This document shows positions 54,774-63,619 of a DNA stretch of 64,000 bases, piece by piece. A program made the translations under genes and the position numbers. The notes below the pieces were generated by a model, which had not been told where the DNA came from, searched no databases, and worked only from the letters and a program-made list of their open reading frames with translations. This DNA comes from Chitinimonas taiwanensis DSM 18899 (lineage in GTDB: Bacteria; Pseudomonadota; Gammaproteobacteria; Burkholderiales; Chitinimonadaceae). The stretch is taken from contig NZ_FPKR01000013.1 of NCBI RefSeq assembly GCF_900119825.1, forward strand, positions 63,061-127,060, written 5' to 3'. Numbering within the stretch: the first letter of the stretch is position 1; each line of letters opens with the position of its first letter.

Positions 54774-57700
54774 TTAGATACCGCGGTCGTTCGGCTGGGT
54801 GCGTTCCACGCCAGCTGCGCTAGGCAGCGGGTCATTGGTCTGCACCATCAGCACGGTGCTGCCTTGGGTGGCGTTTTCAGCGCTGTAGCGCACAGCGGCC
54901 AGATAACGCTTGCCGGCAGCCAGGTTCTTCCAGCTCATACCCACCGAGGCGGTACCGCCGACATAGGCCTTGCTGGGCAGCAGGGCCTTGAACTCGCCAC
55001 CGGTATCGCTGCTGCTCACCGCCCAAGCCGACAGCGTGTAGCTGGCGCTACCACCGACCGGGGCGTAGCCGACCACACAGGCCTTATAGGTACCGGCCGG
55101 CAGGTTCAGCGCCTGCACCGATTCGTCCGAGCTGGCCGAGCCGCTGTTACCGACCAGAGCACCGGCGGCATTGACCACGATCAGGTCAAGGTCATCGGCC
55201 GCACCGTGTTCGGTATCGGCGTTGTACAGATCGAAACGGGTGACCAGGTTGTTGGCGGCCACGACAAACGGATGCACCTTCACACCACCCGTTGGGTCGT
55301 TACCGGCAATGCACTCGGCCAAGCCATCGGTTTCTGCCTTCAGCACGGTGTCGCTCAGGCGGGTGGCTTCCTTCAGGCCGCCCTTCACGGCGGTCATGCT
55401 GCCGCTGAAGCCGGTGCCCACGCTGAAGATCTTGCTGCCGGTGGTGGCTTCGCTGCTGACGAAGGACGGTGCAGCCAGCATGCTGCTGCGGGCCGTGAGC
55501 GGGCTGCGCACGGTGTGTACGCCATCGTTCCAGACCAGCGAGCCGTACTGCCACACGCTCTGCGGTGCCGTGCTGCGCACCAGCTTCACGCTGAAGCTCT
55601 TGCTTTCGCCCGGGTTCAGGGTCAGCGAGGACGGGGTGACGGTGACGTCGAAGCCCGGCAGCGTGGCGGTGGCCGTGTAGGTCGACGGGGTGTCGGCCAC
55701 ATTGGTCACGGTACGGTTGAAGGTCAGCGAGCCCAGCACATTCGCGGCGGTCAGCGAAGGCAGGTTCAGGTTGTACGGCGCAATCGAACCAAAGGCGCTA
55801 CAGGTGGAAGCCGGCAGACCAATATTGGCGCCGCACATATAACGGATGTAGTCGAGTGTGTTGGCGTCGTACACCAGACCCGGATTGGCCGCCGAGTTCG
55901 GGTTCACATGACCCGCACCCTGGGCCCAGGGCAGACGGCCATTGGCCATGCCGGGCTGACCATCGTTCAGCGTGCTGAAACCGGTGGTCATCAGCGCCGA
56001 CTTGATCGCGGCCGGCGACCAGCTCGGGTACTTATTGCGCAGCAGCGCGGCCAGGCCAGCCACATGCGGGCTGGACATGGAGGTGCCTTGCAGGAATTCC
56101 CAAGCGGCGGGCGGCACCACGGTGCCGTCGTTGATCGCGTCGTGTTCGGCCTGGGTCTGGTCGGGCACATAGCCAGCCAGAATGTCCACGCCCGGTGCGG
56201 TCAGGTCCGGCTTCAGTGTGCTCAGGTCGCCCTTGTTCGGGCCACGCGAGGAGAAGTCGGCCATCAGCGGCGCAGCAATCACGCCCGGCTTCACTTCGCC
56301 CTTGGCAATCGCGGCCGTCGCGCCAGCACCAGCCGCATAGGCCTTGATAGCCGCGCCCTTCACATTGTCCACATGCAGGGTGGGCAGCGTGTGCAGGTCG
56401 GCGTTCAGGGACTGGTTGCCAGTATTGGCCAGGATCATGCCCACGCCACCGGCAGCCAGCACGGCAGCGCTCTTGTCCACGCGTGCCACGGTGCCGCGGT
56501 CACACACCACCACCTTGCCGGCCACCTTGGCCGGGTCCAGCACGCCGGTGTTCCAGCACTCGCGCACATGCTGGGCATTCGCACCAGCCATGCCTACTGC
56601 GGAGGCCAGGATCAGGTCTGCAGCCGGTACCGGGGTCTGGTTCAGCGAGGCACCGGTATAGCTGAGGCCATTGCCGAGCGTGGTCGAACCTTCGTAGAAG
56701 CGGTCGTGGGTGGAAGCGGCCACCGTGGTCAGCCATGGGCTGATATGGGCAACCTGGTTGGCCGGACCGCTATTGCCGGCCGAAGCCGCCACGAACACGC
56801 CAGCATCGGCTGCGCCGAGGAAGGCTTGTTCAACCGGGTCGAGCACGCTGGTCTGGCTGCCGCTGATCGAGTAGTTGAGCACGTGTACGCCATCGGCCAC
56901 GGCCTTCTCGATCGCCTTCACGCTGTCGCCGGTGAAGCAGGAGTTCTTTGGCGCACCGGGGATGGCTGGGTCGTTATAGCTCCAGCACACCTTGTAGACG
57001 GCCACGCGCGCACGCGGTGCCATGCCCGAGGTCTTGCCCAGGTCCACACCACCCACCGAGGTCGGCACATTGTGGTTACCGGCGGCGGTGCTGGCGGTAT
57101 GGGTACCGTGGCCACCATTGTCGCGCGGCGACACATAGTCGCTCCAGTGCGGGGTATAGAGGCCAGCAGCGATCAGCGAGTCGTACTGGTCGCGGAAGTA
57201 CTGCGCGCCGATCAGCTTGTTATTACAGGCCGGGAAGCTGCTGCTGGTGATGCAGTCGCCAGTCCAGCCAGCCGGCGGCGGGCCATAGGCCAGCGTGGCG
57301 GCATTGTCGAAGGTCGGTACACCCTGGGCATCGACGCGGTCGGCAAAGGCGGGGTTTTCCGGCCAGACGCCGCTGTCGATCACGCCGACGATCACATCCT
57401 CGCCCGAGGCGGTCGGGCCGCCCAACAGGTTCCACAGGCCGGTGCCCGGCTTGTCGAGGCCGAGGAAGCTGGCGGTGTAATTGGTCAGCAGTTCGCGCGG
57501 CAGATCGGGGGTGATCGCCATGATGCCGGCGGTCTTCTTCAGCTTGCGCACCTGCTCATCGGTCAAGAGGGCCGAGAAGCCGTTGAACACCAGCTTGTAG
57601 TCATACACCTTCTGCGCACCGGCCACGGCGGCCAGCACGTCGTTCTGCTTGGTGTCGAGGTAGTTGATATAGGCCTGCACATCGGCAGCCTGCAGATTCA

Positions 57701-57878
57701 GGCGTTGGCCGGGTGCCGGTTGGGTGGCGGCCAGGCCGGCGATACCACCGGCGTAGGAGGCAACCGGCTTGTCCATCAGCTGGACAAGATAGGGGCGGCG
57801 TGCATCCTCGGCCGCTGCGGTGGCAGCAAGGCTGGATACGAGCGCGAGCACAGCCCATTTTGCGGGACGTTGTGTCAT
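54774..57878 (-). CDS. Secreted plant-type subtilase with PA domain
   Basis: 1034 residues. Signal peptide 1-23, inhibitor I9 propeptide (about 28-130), then the S8 catalytic domain with Asp168 (VIDSGVWPE), His257 (GGHGTHTAST) and Ser in GTSMSSPHVAG. A protease-associated insert (about 400-520) splits the catalytic domain, and a fibronectin-like domain follows (TFNRTVTNV...TVTPSSLTLNPGES), as in plant cucumisin-type enzymes. A C-terminal pre-peptidase-like domain follows (about 850-960). It is 33 bp downstream of a PEP-CTERM protein and near type II secretion genes, a plausible export route. Confidence 0.92.
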   Translation of the reverse strand: MTQRPAKWAVLALVSSLAATAAAEDARRPYLVQLMDKPVASYAGGIAGLAATQPAPGQRLNLQAADVQAYINYLDTKQNDVLAAVAGAQKVYDYKLVFNGFSALLTDEQVRKLKKTAGIMAITPDLPRELLTNYTASFLGLDKPGTGLWNLLGGPTASGEDVIVGVIDSGVWPENPAFADRVDAQGVPTFDNAATLAYGPPPAGWTGDCITSSSFPACNNKLIGAQYFRDQYDSLIAAGLYTPHWSDYVSPRDNGGHGTHTASTAAGNHNVPTSVGGVDLGKTSGMAPRARVAVYKVCWSYNDPAIPGAPKNSCFTGDSVKAIEKAVADGVHVLNYSISGSQTSVLDPVEQAFLGAADAGVFVAASAGNSGPANQVAHISPWLTTVAASTHDRFYEGSTTLGNGLSYTGASLNQTPVPAADLILASAVGMAGANAQHVRECWNTGVLDPAKVAGKVVVCDRGTVARVDKSAAVLAAGGVGMILANTGNQSLNADLHTLPTLHVDNVKGAAIKAYAAGAGATAAIAKGEVKPGVIAAPLMADFSSRGPNKGDLSTLKPDLTAPGVDILAGYVPDQTQAEHDAINDGTVVPPAAWEFLQGTSMSSPHVAGLAALLRNKYPSWSPAAIKSALMTTGFSTLNDGQPGMANGRLPWAQGAGHVNPNSAANPGLVYDANTLDYIRYMCGANIGLPASTCSAFGSIAPYNLNLPSLTAANVLGSLTFNRTVTNVADTPSTYTATATLPGFDVTVTPSSLTLNPGESKSFSVKLVRSTAPQSVWQYGSLVWNDGVHTVRSPLTARSSMLAAPSFVSSEATTGSKIFSVGTGFSGSMTAVKGGLKEATRLSDTVLKAETDGLAECIAGNDPTGGVKVHPFVVAANNLVTRFDLYNADTEHGAADDLDLIVVNAAGALVGNSGSASSDESVQALNLPAGTYKACVVGYAPVGGSASYTLSAWAVSSSDTGGEFKALLPSKAYVGGTASVGMSWKNLAAGKRYLAAVRYSAENATQGSTVLMVQTNDPLPSAAGVERTQPNDRGI

Positions 57879-57911
57879 GGATAGGGTTCCAGTCAGAGTT
57901 GGCGACGACGA

Positions 57912-58607
57912 TCAGGCAGCTTGCTTGCGGCGGTAGGCGATGCCCATGCCGGCAAGACCGAGGGCGATCAGCAAGGCGCTGGCCGGCTCGGGCACGGTGC
58001 TCACATTCAGATTGTCCAGACCGAACTGGGCCTGATTCTCACCGAGCGGCACGCAGGCGCCGTTCACATCGGTCAGGCAGGCGGTGAAGGCAATCTGCTT
58101 GAGGATCAGGCCAGGTGCATCGAAGGCGAAGCCGCTGAATTCCCAGAAGCCGTTGGCGTTCTGGCCGGGCAGTTCGACGCTGGTGTTGTAGGTATTACCC
58201 AGATAGTCCTGGGCCGAGATCAGCAGACGTGCCACCGAGAACGGAATATTGGCCACCACCGGCGCCACGAAGCTGGCTTCGAACTTGCCGAGCGTGAAAC
58301 CCATGCCCACATCGCTGGCGATATTCAGGCTGCCATCGTTCAAGCCCAGGTAGTACTGGCTGTCATTCCCCACCGGGCAATCGATCAGAAAACAGGCATC
58401 GGCCACATTCGAACCAATGGCGCCGGCAAAGCCGGTGTCATTCGGGCCGGCGCCGACGGTGAATTTGTAATTGCCATCCGAGAAGAAATCACCGGCCGCA
58501 TAAATATCGGGGCTCAGCGAGTCAAAATCGATGACCGCGGCGGAAGCCGCAGGAATGGCAAGGGTCGCGCCAATTGCTATTAGCGCATTCTTAAATAATT
58601 TATTCAT
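57912..58607 (-). CDS. PEP-CTERM domain protein
   Basis: 231 residues. Signal peptide (MNKLFKNALIAIGATLAIPAASA), a beta-rich mature domain with two Cys pairs, and the C-terminal sorting tag VPEPASALLIALGLAGMGIAYRRKQ: the VPEP motif, a membrane helix and Arg-Arg. Such proteins are processed by exosortase and often belong to exopolysaccharide matrices. AAGGAG precedes the ATG. Probably co-transcribed with the subtilase. Confidence 0.92.
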   Translation of the reverse strand: MNKLFKNALIAIGATLAIPAASAAVIDFDSLSPDIYAAGDFFSDGNYKFTVGAGPNDTGFAGAIGSNVADACFLIDCPVGNDSQYYLGLNDGSLNIASDVGMGFTLGKFEASFVAPVVANIPFSVARLLISAQDYLGNTYNTSVELPGQNANGFWEFSGFAFDAPGLILKQIAFTACLTDVNGACVPLGENQAQFGLDNLNVSTVPEPASALLIALGLAGMGIAYRRKQAA

Positions 58608-59027
58608 AACGCTCCTTGGTTTCTGAGCATGCTCAGCGGTGGATTGCACTCCGAGGCCATGACATGGACAAAGGGATACCTTGTCTTTAATGGGCCTCCA
58701 CAAGAAACACTCTGCTCCCTGTACGACATCTAACAGCCGCGAGAGCGTAACGTAATCGCCCTATTGGCCAGCAAGCGCAATCGACAAGCACAGCTTTATT
58801 GCGCCAATAAAACAACATTCGCCAATTGCGCGCCGCTGCCGATTTAGAAGTTAAATCCCGTCAATGCAAGACTTTGGATTTAAAGAATTGAATTAGATTA
58901 TTCGTCTTCTCTTAAATTAAAAAAACAAGCTGCTAATCTTCCCGCTATGTGCTTACATTGCCGCCTGCCTGACCGGCATACCGGCGGGCTGGTTTGCGCT
59001 TTCATCACATGGATTGATCAGATTCTT
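58608..59027. promoter_or_regulatory. Divergent region, PEP-CTERM gene / secretion operon
   Basis: 420 bp. A perfect 14-bp palindrome CTGAGCATGCTCAG (58623-58636) sits 16 bp upstream of the PEP-CTERM start, well placed for an operator. Around 58860-58940 the sequence becomes very AT-rich (TTAAAGAATTGAATTAGATTA), likely the promoter zone for gspG. No gene seen. Confidence 0.5.
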
Positions 59028-59438
59028 ATGAAACTTGCACGGCATACCGGCTTCACCCTGCTCGAACTTTTGGTGGTGGTCGCCATCATTGGCCTCTTGG
59101 CCGCCTATGTCGGTCCGCGTTACTTCTCGCAGATCGGCAAATCCGAACAGACCGTGGCGCGCGCCCAGGTCGAAGCCTTTGCCAAGGCGCTGGATGCCTA
59201 CCGCGTGGATGTGGGCAGCTACCCGAGTTCGGAACAGGGTCTGGCCGCGCTGGTCACCCGCCCAGCCGAGCTCGCCAAGTGGAATGGCCCCTATATGCCG
59301 AAGAATCTGCCCGCCGACCCCTGGGGCCGCCCCTATCTCTACCGCGCGCTCAGCCCCACCGAGTACGACCTGCTGTCCTACGGCAAGGACGGCGCACCGG
59401 GTGGCGAAGGCGACGACGCCGATATCGCCAATCGCTGA
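59028..59438 (+). CDS. gspG: Type II secretion major pseudopilin GspG
   Basis: 136 residues. The prepilin peptidase site is at G|FTLLELLVVVAIIGLLAAYVGPRYF after a short basic leader. The GspG-specific C-terminal region NGPYMPKNLPADPWGRPYLYRALSPTEYDLLSYGKDG, including the calcium-binding GGEGDDADI end, is clear. It forms the main pseudopilus in the periplasm. First gene of the operon. Confidence 0.92.
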   Translation: MKLARHTGFTLLELLVVVAIIGLLAAYVGPRYFSQIGKSEQTVARAQVEAFAKALDAYRVDVGSYPSSEQGLAALVTRPAELAKWNGPYMPKNLPADPWGRPYLYRALSPTEYDLLSYGKDGAPGGEGDDADIANR

Positions 59439-59447
59439 GCCCGCGCC

Positions 59448-60629
59448 ATGCAGTTCCATCTGCAAGCCCTGTCGGCCGACAATCTCTTGCACAGCCTGAC
59501 GCTGGAAGCCAGCGACGAGGCCGACGCACGTCGCCAGGCCGAGGCGCGCAGCCTGACCATCCTGACCCTGGCTCCGGCGCGCGCACCGTTGCGCCTCGGT
59601 CAGCGCGGCGGCTTTTCCCTGCTGCTGTTCAGCCAGGAATTGCTGGCCCTCTTGGAAGCCGGGCTGAGCTTGGTGGAAAGCATCGAAGCGCTGCTGGACA
59701 AGGAGGCGCAGCCGCAGGCCGCCGCCGTGCTGAATGGGCTATGGCAGCGCCTGCGCGAGGGCGAGCGTTTTTCCCAGGCGCTGGCCCAACAGGCCGCCGT
59801 CTTCCCACCGCTGTATATCGGCATCGTGCAGGCAGCCGAGGGCACTAGCGAGCTGCCGCAGGCGCTCAAGCGCTATCTCGATTACCAGATCCGCCTTGAT
59901 GAGGTGCGCAGCCGCCTGATCAGCGCCACCATCTATCCGGGCATCCTGGTCACCGTGGGGGGCGCGGTGGCGCTCTTTCTGCTCGGCTTCGTGGTGCCGC
60001 GTTTTGCCGCCGTCTACCAGGGCAGCGGCCGACCCATGCCCATGCTCTCGCAGCTGCTGCTCGACTGGGGCCAGCTGGTGGCCAATCACAGCGCGCTGTT
60101 TGGCCTGGGCCTCGTGGCCGTGCTGGGCCTGGGCGGCTGGCAGCTGCGCCGCCTGTGGCAGAGCGGTGCCTGGCGCAGCCTGCTGCTGCGCGTGCCCAGC
60201 GTGGGCGAGCGCCTGCATATTCTCGAGCTGTCGCGCCTCTACCTGACCCTGGGCATGTTGCTGGAAGGCGGCATCACCATCAGCAGCGCGCTGCAGATGG
60301 TGCACGGTATTGCCGCGCCGGCCACCCGCCTGCAGCTGCAGGCCGCGGCTGCCAGCATCCGCGCCGGCGATATGGTGTCGGATGCCTTCGAGCGCCATGG
60401 CCTGACCACGCCGATCTCGCTGCGCATGCTGCGGGTGGGCGAGCGCTCGGGCCAGCTGGGCGCCATGCTGACCCGCTCGGCCAATTTCTACGAAAGCGAC
60501 AGCGCACGCTGGCTGGAACGGTTCAGCAAGACCTTCGAGCCGCTGCTGATGACGGCGATTGGCCTATTGATCGGCGTCATCGTGCTGCTGCTGTACATGC
60601 CCATCTTCGACCTGGCAGGCAGCCTGTGA
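59448..60629 (+). CDS. gspF: Type II secretion inner membrane protein GspF
   Basis: 393 residues. Two T2SF cytoplasmic domains (FSQELLALLEAGLSLVESIEALL near 65-87 and LYLTLGMLLEGGITISSALQM near 265-285) and three membrane segments. Platform protein that couples the ATPase to pseudopilus assembly. It starts 9 bp after gspG and overlaps gspE as GTGA. Confidence 0.9.
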   Translation: MQFHLQALSADNLLHSLTLEASDEADARRQAEARSLTILTLAPARAPLRLGQRGGFSLLLFSQELLALLEAGLSLVESIEALLDKEAQPQAAAVLNGLWQRLREGERFSQALAQQAAVFPPLYIGIVQAAEGTSELPQALKRYLDYQIRLDEVRSRLISATIYPGILVTVGGAVALFLLGFVVPRFAAVYQGSGRPMPMLSQLLLDWGQLVANHSALFGLGLVAVLGLGGWQLRRLWQSGAWRSLLLRVPSVGERLHILELSRLYLTLGMLLEGGITISSALQMVHGIAAPATRLQLQAAAASIRAGDMVSDAFERHGLTTPISLRMLRVGERSGQLGAMLTRSANFYESDSARWLERFSKTFEPLLMTAIGLLIGVIVLLLYMPIFDLAGSL

Positions 60630-62311
60630 ACGCGCCCCTTTCCCCGCCCCCCAGCCTTAATGAGGCGCAGCTGCAGCAGGCGCGCGCGCAAGCCGCGCGG
60701 CTCGGTACGCCGCTCTTGGATGCGCTGAGCCAGCTGCTCGGCAGCGATGCGCGCGCCACCTTGGCCGCGCTGGCCGACTGGCTCAAGCTGGCCCAGATCG
60801 AAACCGCCGCCATGCTGGCCCTGCAGCCGGCCTTCGAGCTGCTGCCGCTGGCGCGCGCCCAGCAGCGTGGCTGCGCCTTGCTGCGCGATGCCGATGGCCT
60901 GCTGGCCGTGATCGGCGATCCCTTCGATGCCGATCTGCCCATCTGGCTGGAAAGCCAGGCCGGCCAGCCGCTGCGCTACCGCCTGGCCCTGCCGGCCGAT
61001 ATCCATGCCTGGCTAAGCCGCCAGGAGGAATCGCTACGCGCGCTCGACCAGCTTGGCCTCGCCGCAGGCAATGGCCAGGGGCCGGACAAGCAGACCGAGA
61101 AGCTGAGTTTCCAGTCCACCCACGATGGCAGCAGCCCGGCGGTCAAGCTGGTCAATTCCACGCTGTACGACGCGCTCAAGCTCGCGGCCAGCGATATCCA
61201 CCTCGAATCGACCCCGGCCGGCCTCGCAGTCAAATACCGTATCGACGGCGTGCTGGACGCGATGACCCAGGTCAATGGCCGCCAGCTGGCCGAGCAGGTG
61301 GTGTCGCGCCTGAAGGTGCTGGCCGAGCTCGATATCGCCGAGCGGCGCGTGCCACAGGACGGCAGCTTCCGCGTGGAAGCGGCCGGGCGCGAGATCGATC
61401 TGCGCGTGTCCATCATGCCCAGCATCCATGGCGAGGACGCGGTGATCCGTATCCTCGACAAGCAGGCCATGCTGGCCGAACACGGCGCGCTGACCCTGGA
61501 TGCGCTCGGCTTCGAGCCCGAGTCGCTCGGCATCCTGCGCCAGCTGGTGGGCGAGCCGTATGGCATGGTGCTGGTGACCGGCCCGACCGGCTCGGGCAAG
61601 ACCACCACGCTGTACGGCGCGATTGCCGAGATCAACCATGGCCGCGACAAGATCATCACTATCGAAGACCCGGTCGAATATCAGCTGCCCGGTATCCTGC
61701 AGATTCCGGTCAATGAGAAGAAGGGCCTGAGCTTCGCCCGCGGCCTGCGTTCCATCCTGCGCCATGACCCGGACAAGATCATGGTCGGCGAGATCCGCGA
61801 CACCGATACCGCCGAGATTGCCGTGCAGTCGGCACTGACCGGCCACCTGGTGCTGACCACCGTGCATGCGAACAATGTGTTCGATGTGTTCGGCCGCTTC
61901 AGCCATATGGGCATCGACCCCTATGCCTTTGTCTCGGCCCTGAACGGCATCTGGGCGCAGCGCCTGATACGCCTGAACTGCCCGCATTGCAGCGTGGATG
62001 TCGCGGCCACACCCGAACAATTGAAGCCGCTCGGCCTGACGGCAGCACAGATCAGCGGCTACCGGCTGCGCGCGGGCCAAGGCTGTGGCGACTGCCGCGG
62101 CACCGGCTACAAGGGCCGCCGCGCGATTGCCGAGTTCCTGACCCTGACCGACGAGCTGCGCGAGCTAATCGTGGACAAGGCGCCGATCCGCCAGATCAAG
62201 GAAGTGGCGCGCCGCAATGGCACCGAAACCCTGTTTGAAGCCGCACTGCGCCAGGCCGCGCGCGGTCAGACCACGCTGGAGGAGATACGCCGTGTCACGC
62301 TTAAAGGCTGA
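60626..62311 (+). CDS. gspE: Type II secretion/pilus assembly ATPase GspE
   Basis: 561 residues, cytosolic hexameric ATPase. N-terminal MshEN-like domain (about 1-130), then the catalytic core with Walker A GPTGSGKTTTLYG, Asp box IITIEDPVEYQLPG, Walker B ILRHDPDKIMVGEIRD and His box TGHLVLTTVHAN. The tetracysteine zinc motif is CPHC...CGDC. Start is GTG at 60626, overlapping the gspF stop. Confidence 0.92.
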   Translation: MNAPLSPPPSLNEAQLQQARAQAARLGTPLLDALSQLLGSDARATLAALADWLKLAQIETAAMLALQPAFELLPLARAQQRGCALLRDADGLLAVIGDPFDADLPIWLESQAGQPLRYRLALPADIHAWLSRQEESLRALDQLGLAAGNGQGPDKQTEKLSFQSTHDGSSPAVKLVNSTLYDALKLAASDIHLESTPAGLAVKYRIDGVLDAMTQVNGRQLAEQVVSRLKVLAELDIAERRVPQDGSFRVEAAGREIDLRVSIMPSIHGEDAVIRILDKQAMLAEHGALTLDALGFEPESLGILRQLVGEPYGMVLVTGPTGSGKTTTLYGAIAEINHGRDKIITIEDPVEYQLPGILQIPVNEKKGLSFARGLRSILRHDPDKIMVGEIRDTDTAEIAVQSALTGHLVLTTVHANNVFDVFGRFSHMGIDPYAFVSALNGIWAQRLIRLNCPHCSVDVAATPEQLKPLGLTAAQISGYRLRAGQGCGDCRGTGYKGRRAIAEFLTLTDELRELIVDKAPIRQIKEVARRNGTETLFEAALRQAARGQTTLEEIRRVTLKG

Positions 62312-63077
62312 GCGCCTGACGCTGGGCTTGGGCGCGCAGCGCATCGCCCTCTTGGGCGAGTCGACGCGCATCGTGCTCGAGCAGCCCCCCGATGCGGCCG
62401 GCTTTGCCGCGCTGCAGGCGGCGCTCGCGCAACCCGCGCGCAAAACCTGGTTAGCGCCGCGCCTGCAGGTCTGCGTGGCCGATAGCCTGCTGCGCTACTG
62501 GCTGGTACAGCCACCAGCCAATGTGGCCAGCTTGGCCGTGCTGCAAGCGGTGGCCGAGGCACGCTTCAGCCAGCTGTTCGGCAGCGCGCCGGCAGGCTGG
62601 CGCCTGCGCGCCGACTGGCAGCTAGCCCAGCCCTTCATCGCCTGCGCGCTGCCCGAGGTGCTATGCCACAGCGTGCAAGCGCTGGCCCAGCAGCAGGGCT
62701 GGCGGCTTGATGGCATCGCGCCCGCCGCGCTCAGCGCGCTGAACCGGGTGGCGGGACAGATTCCGGACGATGGCTGGCTGGGTGTCGCACATGGCCTAGA
62801 TCTGCTCTACGGCCTGCGCCTGGCCGGCCAATGGCACAGCCTGCGCCTGATCAGCTTTGACGCCGTGCCGAGCCCCGCTGCGCTGCTCGAACGCCTGCAA
62901 GGCGAAGCGCGCCGTCTGGCCGTGGCAGGCGACAGCCTGCCGTCCAGCTGGTTATGGCTGGGCGAAGCGGGCTGGCTGCCGCGTGGCGAACGCTTTGGCG
63001 ACTGGCGCAGCCAGCGCCTGGGCCAGGGAGCCGCACCGGCCCAGGCGCTGCAACTGGCCTTGGGAGCCAGCGCATGA
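62292..63077 (+). CDS. PilM/GspL-like assembly protein
   Basis: 261 residues, poorly conserved. Position and features (small actin-like or GspL cytoplasmic fold: ADSLLRYWLVQPPANVASLAVLQAVAEARFSQLF, then GIAPAALSALNRV) fit the PilM or GspL N-domain role. It begins at GTG 62292 inside the gspE 3' end and ends with an ATGA overlap to the next gene. It would link the ATPase to the periplasmic PilN/PilO-like pair. Confidence 0.65.
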   Translation: MSRLKAERLTLGLGAQRIALLGESTRIVLEQPPDAAGFAALQAALAQPARKTWLAPRLQVCVADSLLRYWLVQPPANVASLAVLQAVAEARFSQLFGSAPAGWRLRADWQLAQPFIACALPEVLCHSVQALAQQQGWRLDGIAPAALSALNRVAGQIPDDGWLGVAHGLDLLYGLRLAGQWHSLRLISFDAVPSPAALLERLQGEARRLAVAGDSLPSSWLWLGEAGWLPRGERFGDWRSQRLGQGAAPAQALQLALGASA

Positions 63078-63619
63078 AGGCGATCCGCATCGACTTCGCC
63101 CCGCAGCCCACGCCCTGGCAGGCGCTGTACACCGTGCGCTTCTGGCTGCCGGCCGTGCTGGCCTTGCTGGCTATCGGTGTAGCCGGCCAGCGGCTGTGGG
63201 AAAGCCAGCAGCGCAGCGCCGTGCTCGAACACAGCCTGCAGGCCCAGGTTCAGCAGGCCTTCCTGGCTGGCGGCCAGCGCGTGCAAGCCGTGCAGCGCCT
63301 GCCAGCCAAGCAGGTACAGGCCGCCAACCAGGCGATACGCCAGCTCAACCTGCCCTGGGCCGCCTGGTTCGCTGCCTTCGAGCAGGCCGCACGGCCTGAG
63401 GTGGCACTGCTGACCATCCTGCCCAATGCGCAGACGCGCATGCTGGCGGTCAGCGCCGAGGCCAGCGACTTGCGCAGCATGCTCGCCTATCTGGATGCGC
63501 TGCGCGCCAGCGGCTTCTTCCGCGATGTGCAGCTGCGCCAGCATCGCAGCGATGAGCAGGCGCCGGGCGGGCGCGTGCAGTTCGAATTCCTGGCCATCCC
63601 GCGCGAGGTGCAGCCATGA
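63074..63619 (+). CDS. PilN-like assembly protein
   Basis: 181 residues: a short cytoplasmic N-terminus containing IRIDFAPQP, one membrane helix (about 27-45), a coiled coil and a small periplasmic ferredoxin-like domain, the PilN/GspL-C architecture. Overlaps both neighbours by ATGA, implying tight stoichiometry. Confidence 0.7.
   Translation: MKAIRIDFAPQPTPWQALYTVRFWLPAVLALLAIGVAGQRLWESQQRSAVLEHSLQAQVQQAFLAGGQRVQAVQRLPAKQVQAANQAIRQLNLPWAAWFAAFEQAARPEVALLTILPNAQTRMLAVSAEASDLRSMLAYLDALRASGFFRDVQLRQHRSDEQAPGGRVQFEFLAIPREVQP

Noticed and set aside
54864-57884. 1006-codon open frame on the plus strand
   Set aside because: Exact antisense shadow of the subtilase gene; the translation is repetitive and motif-free.
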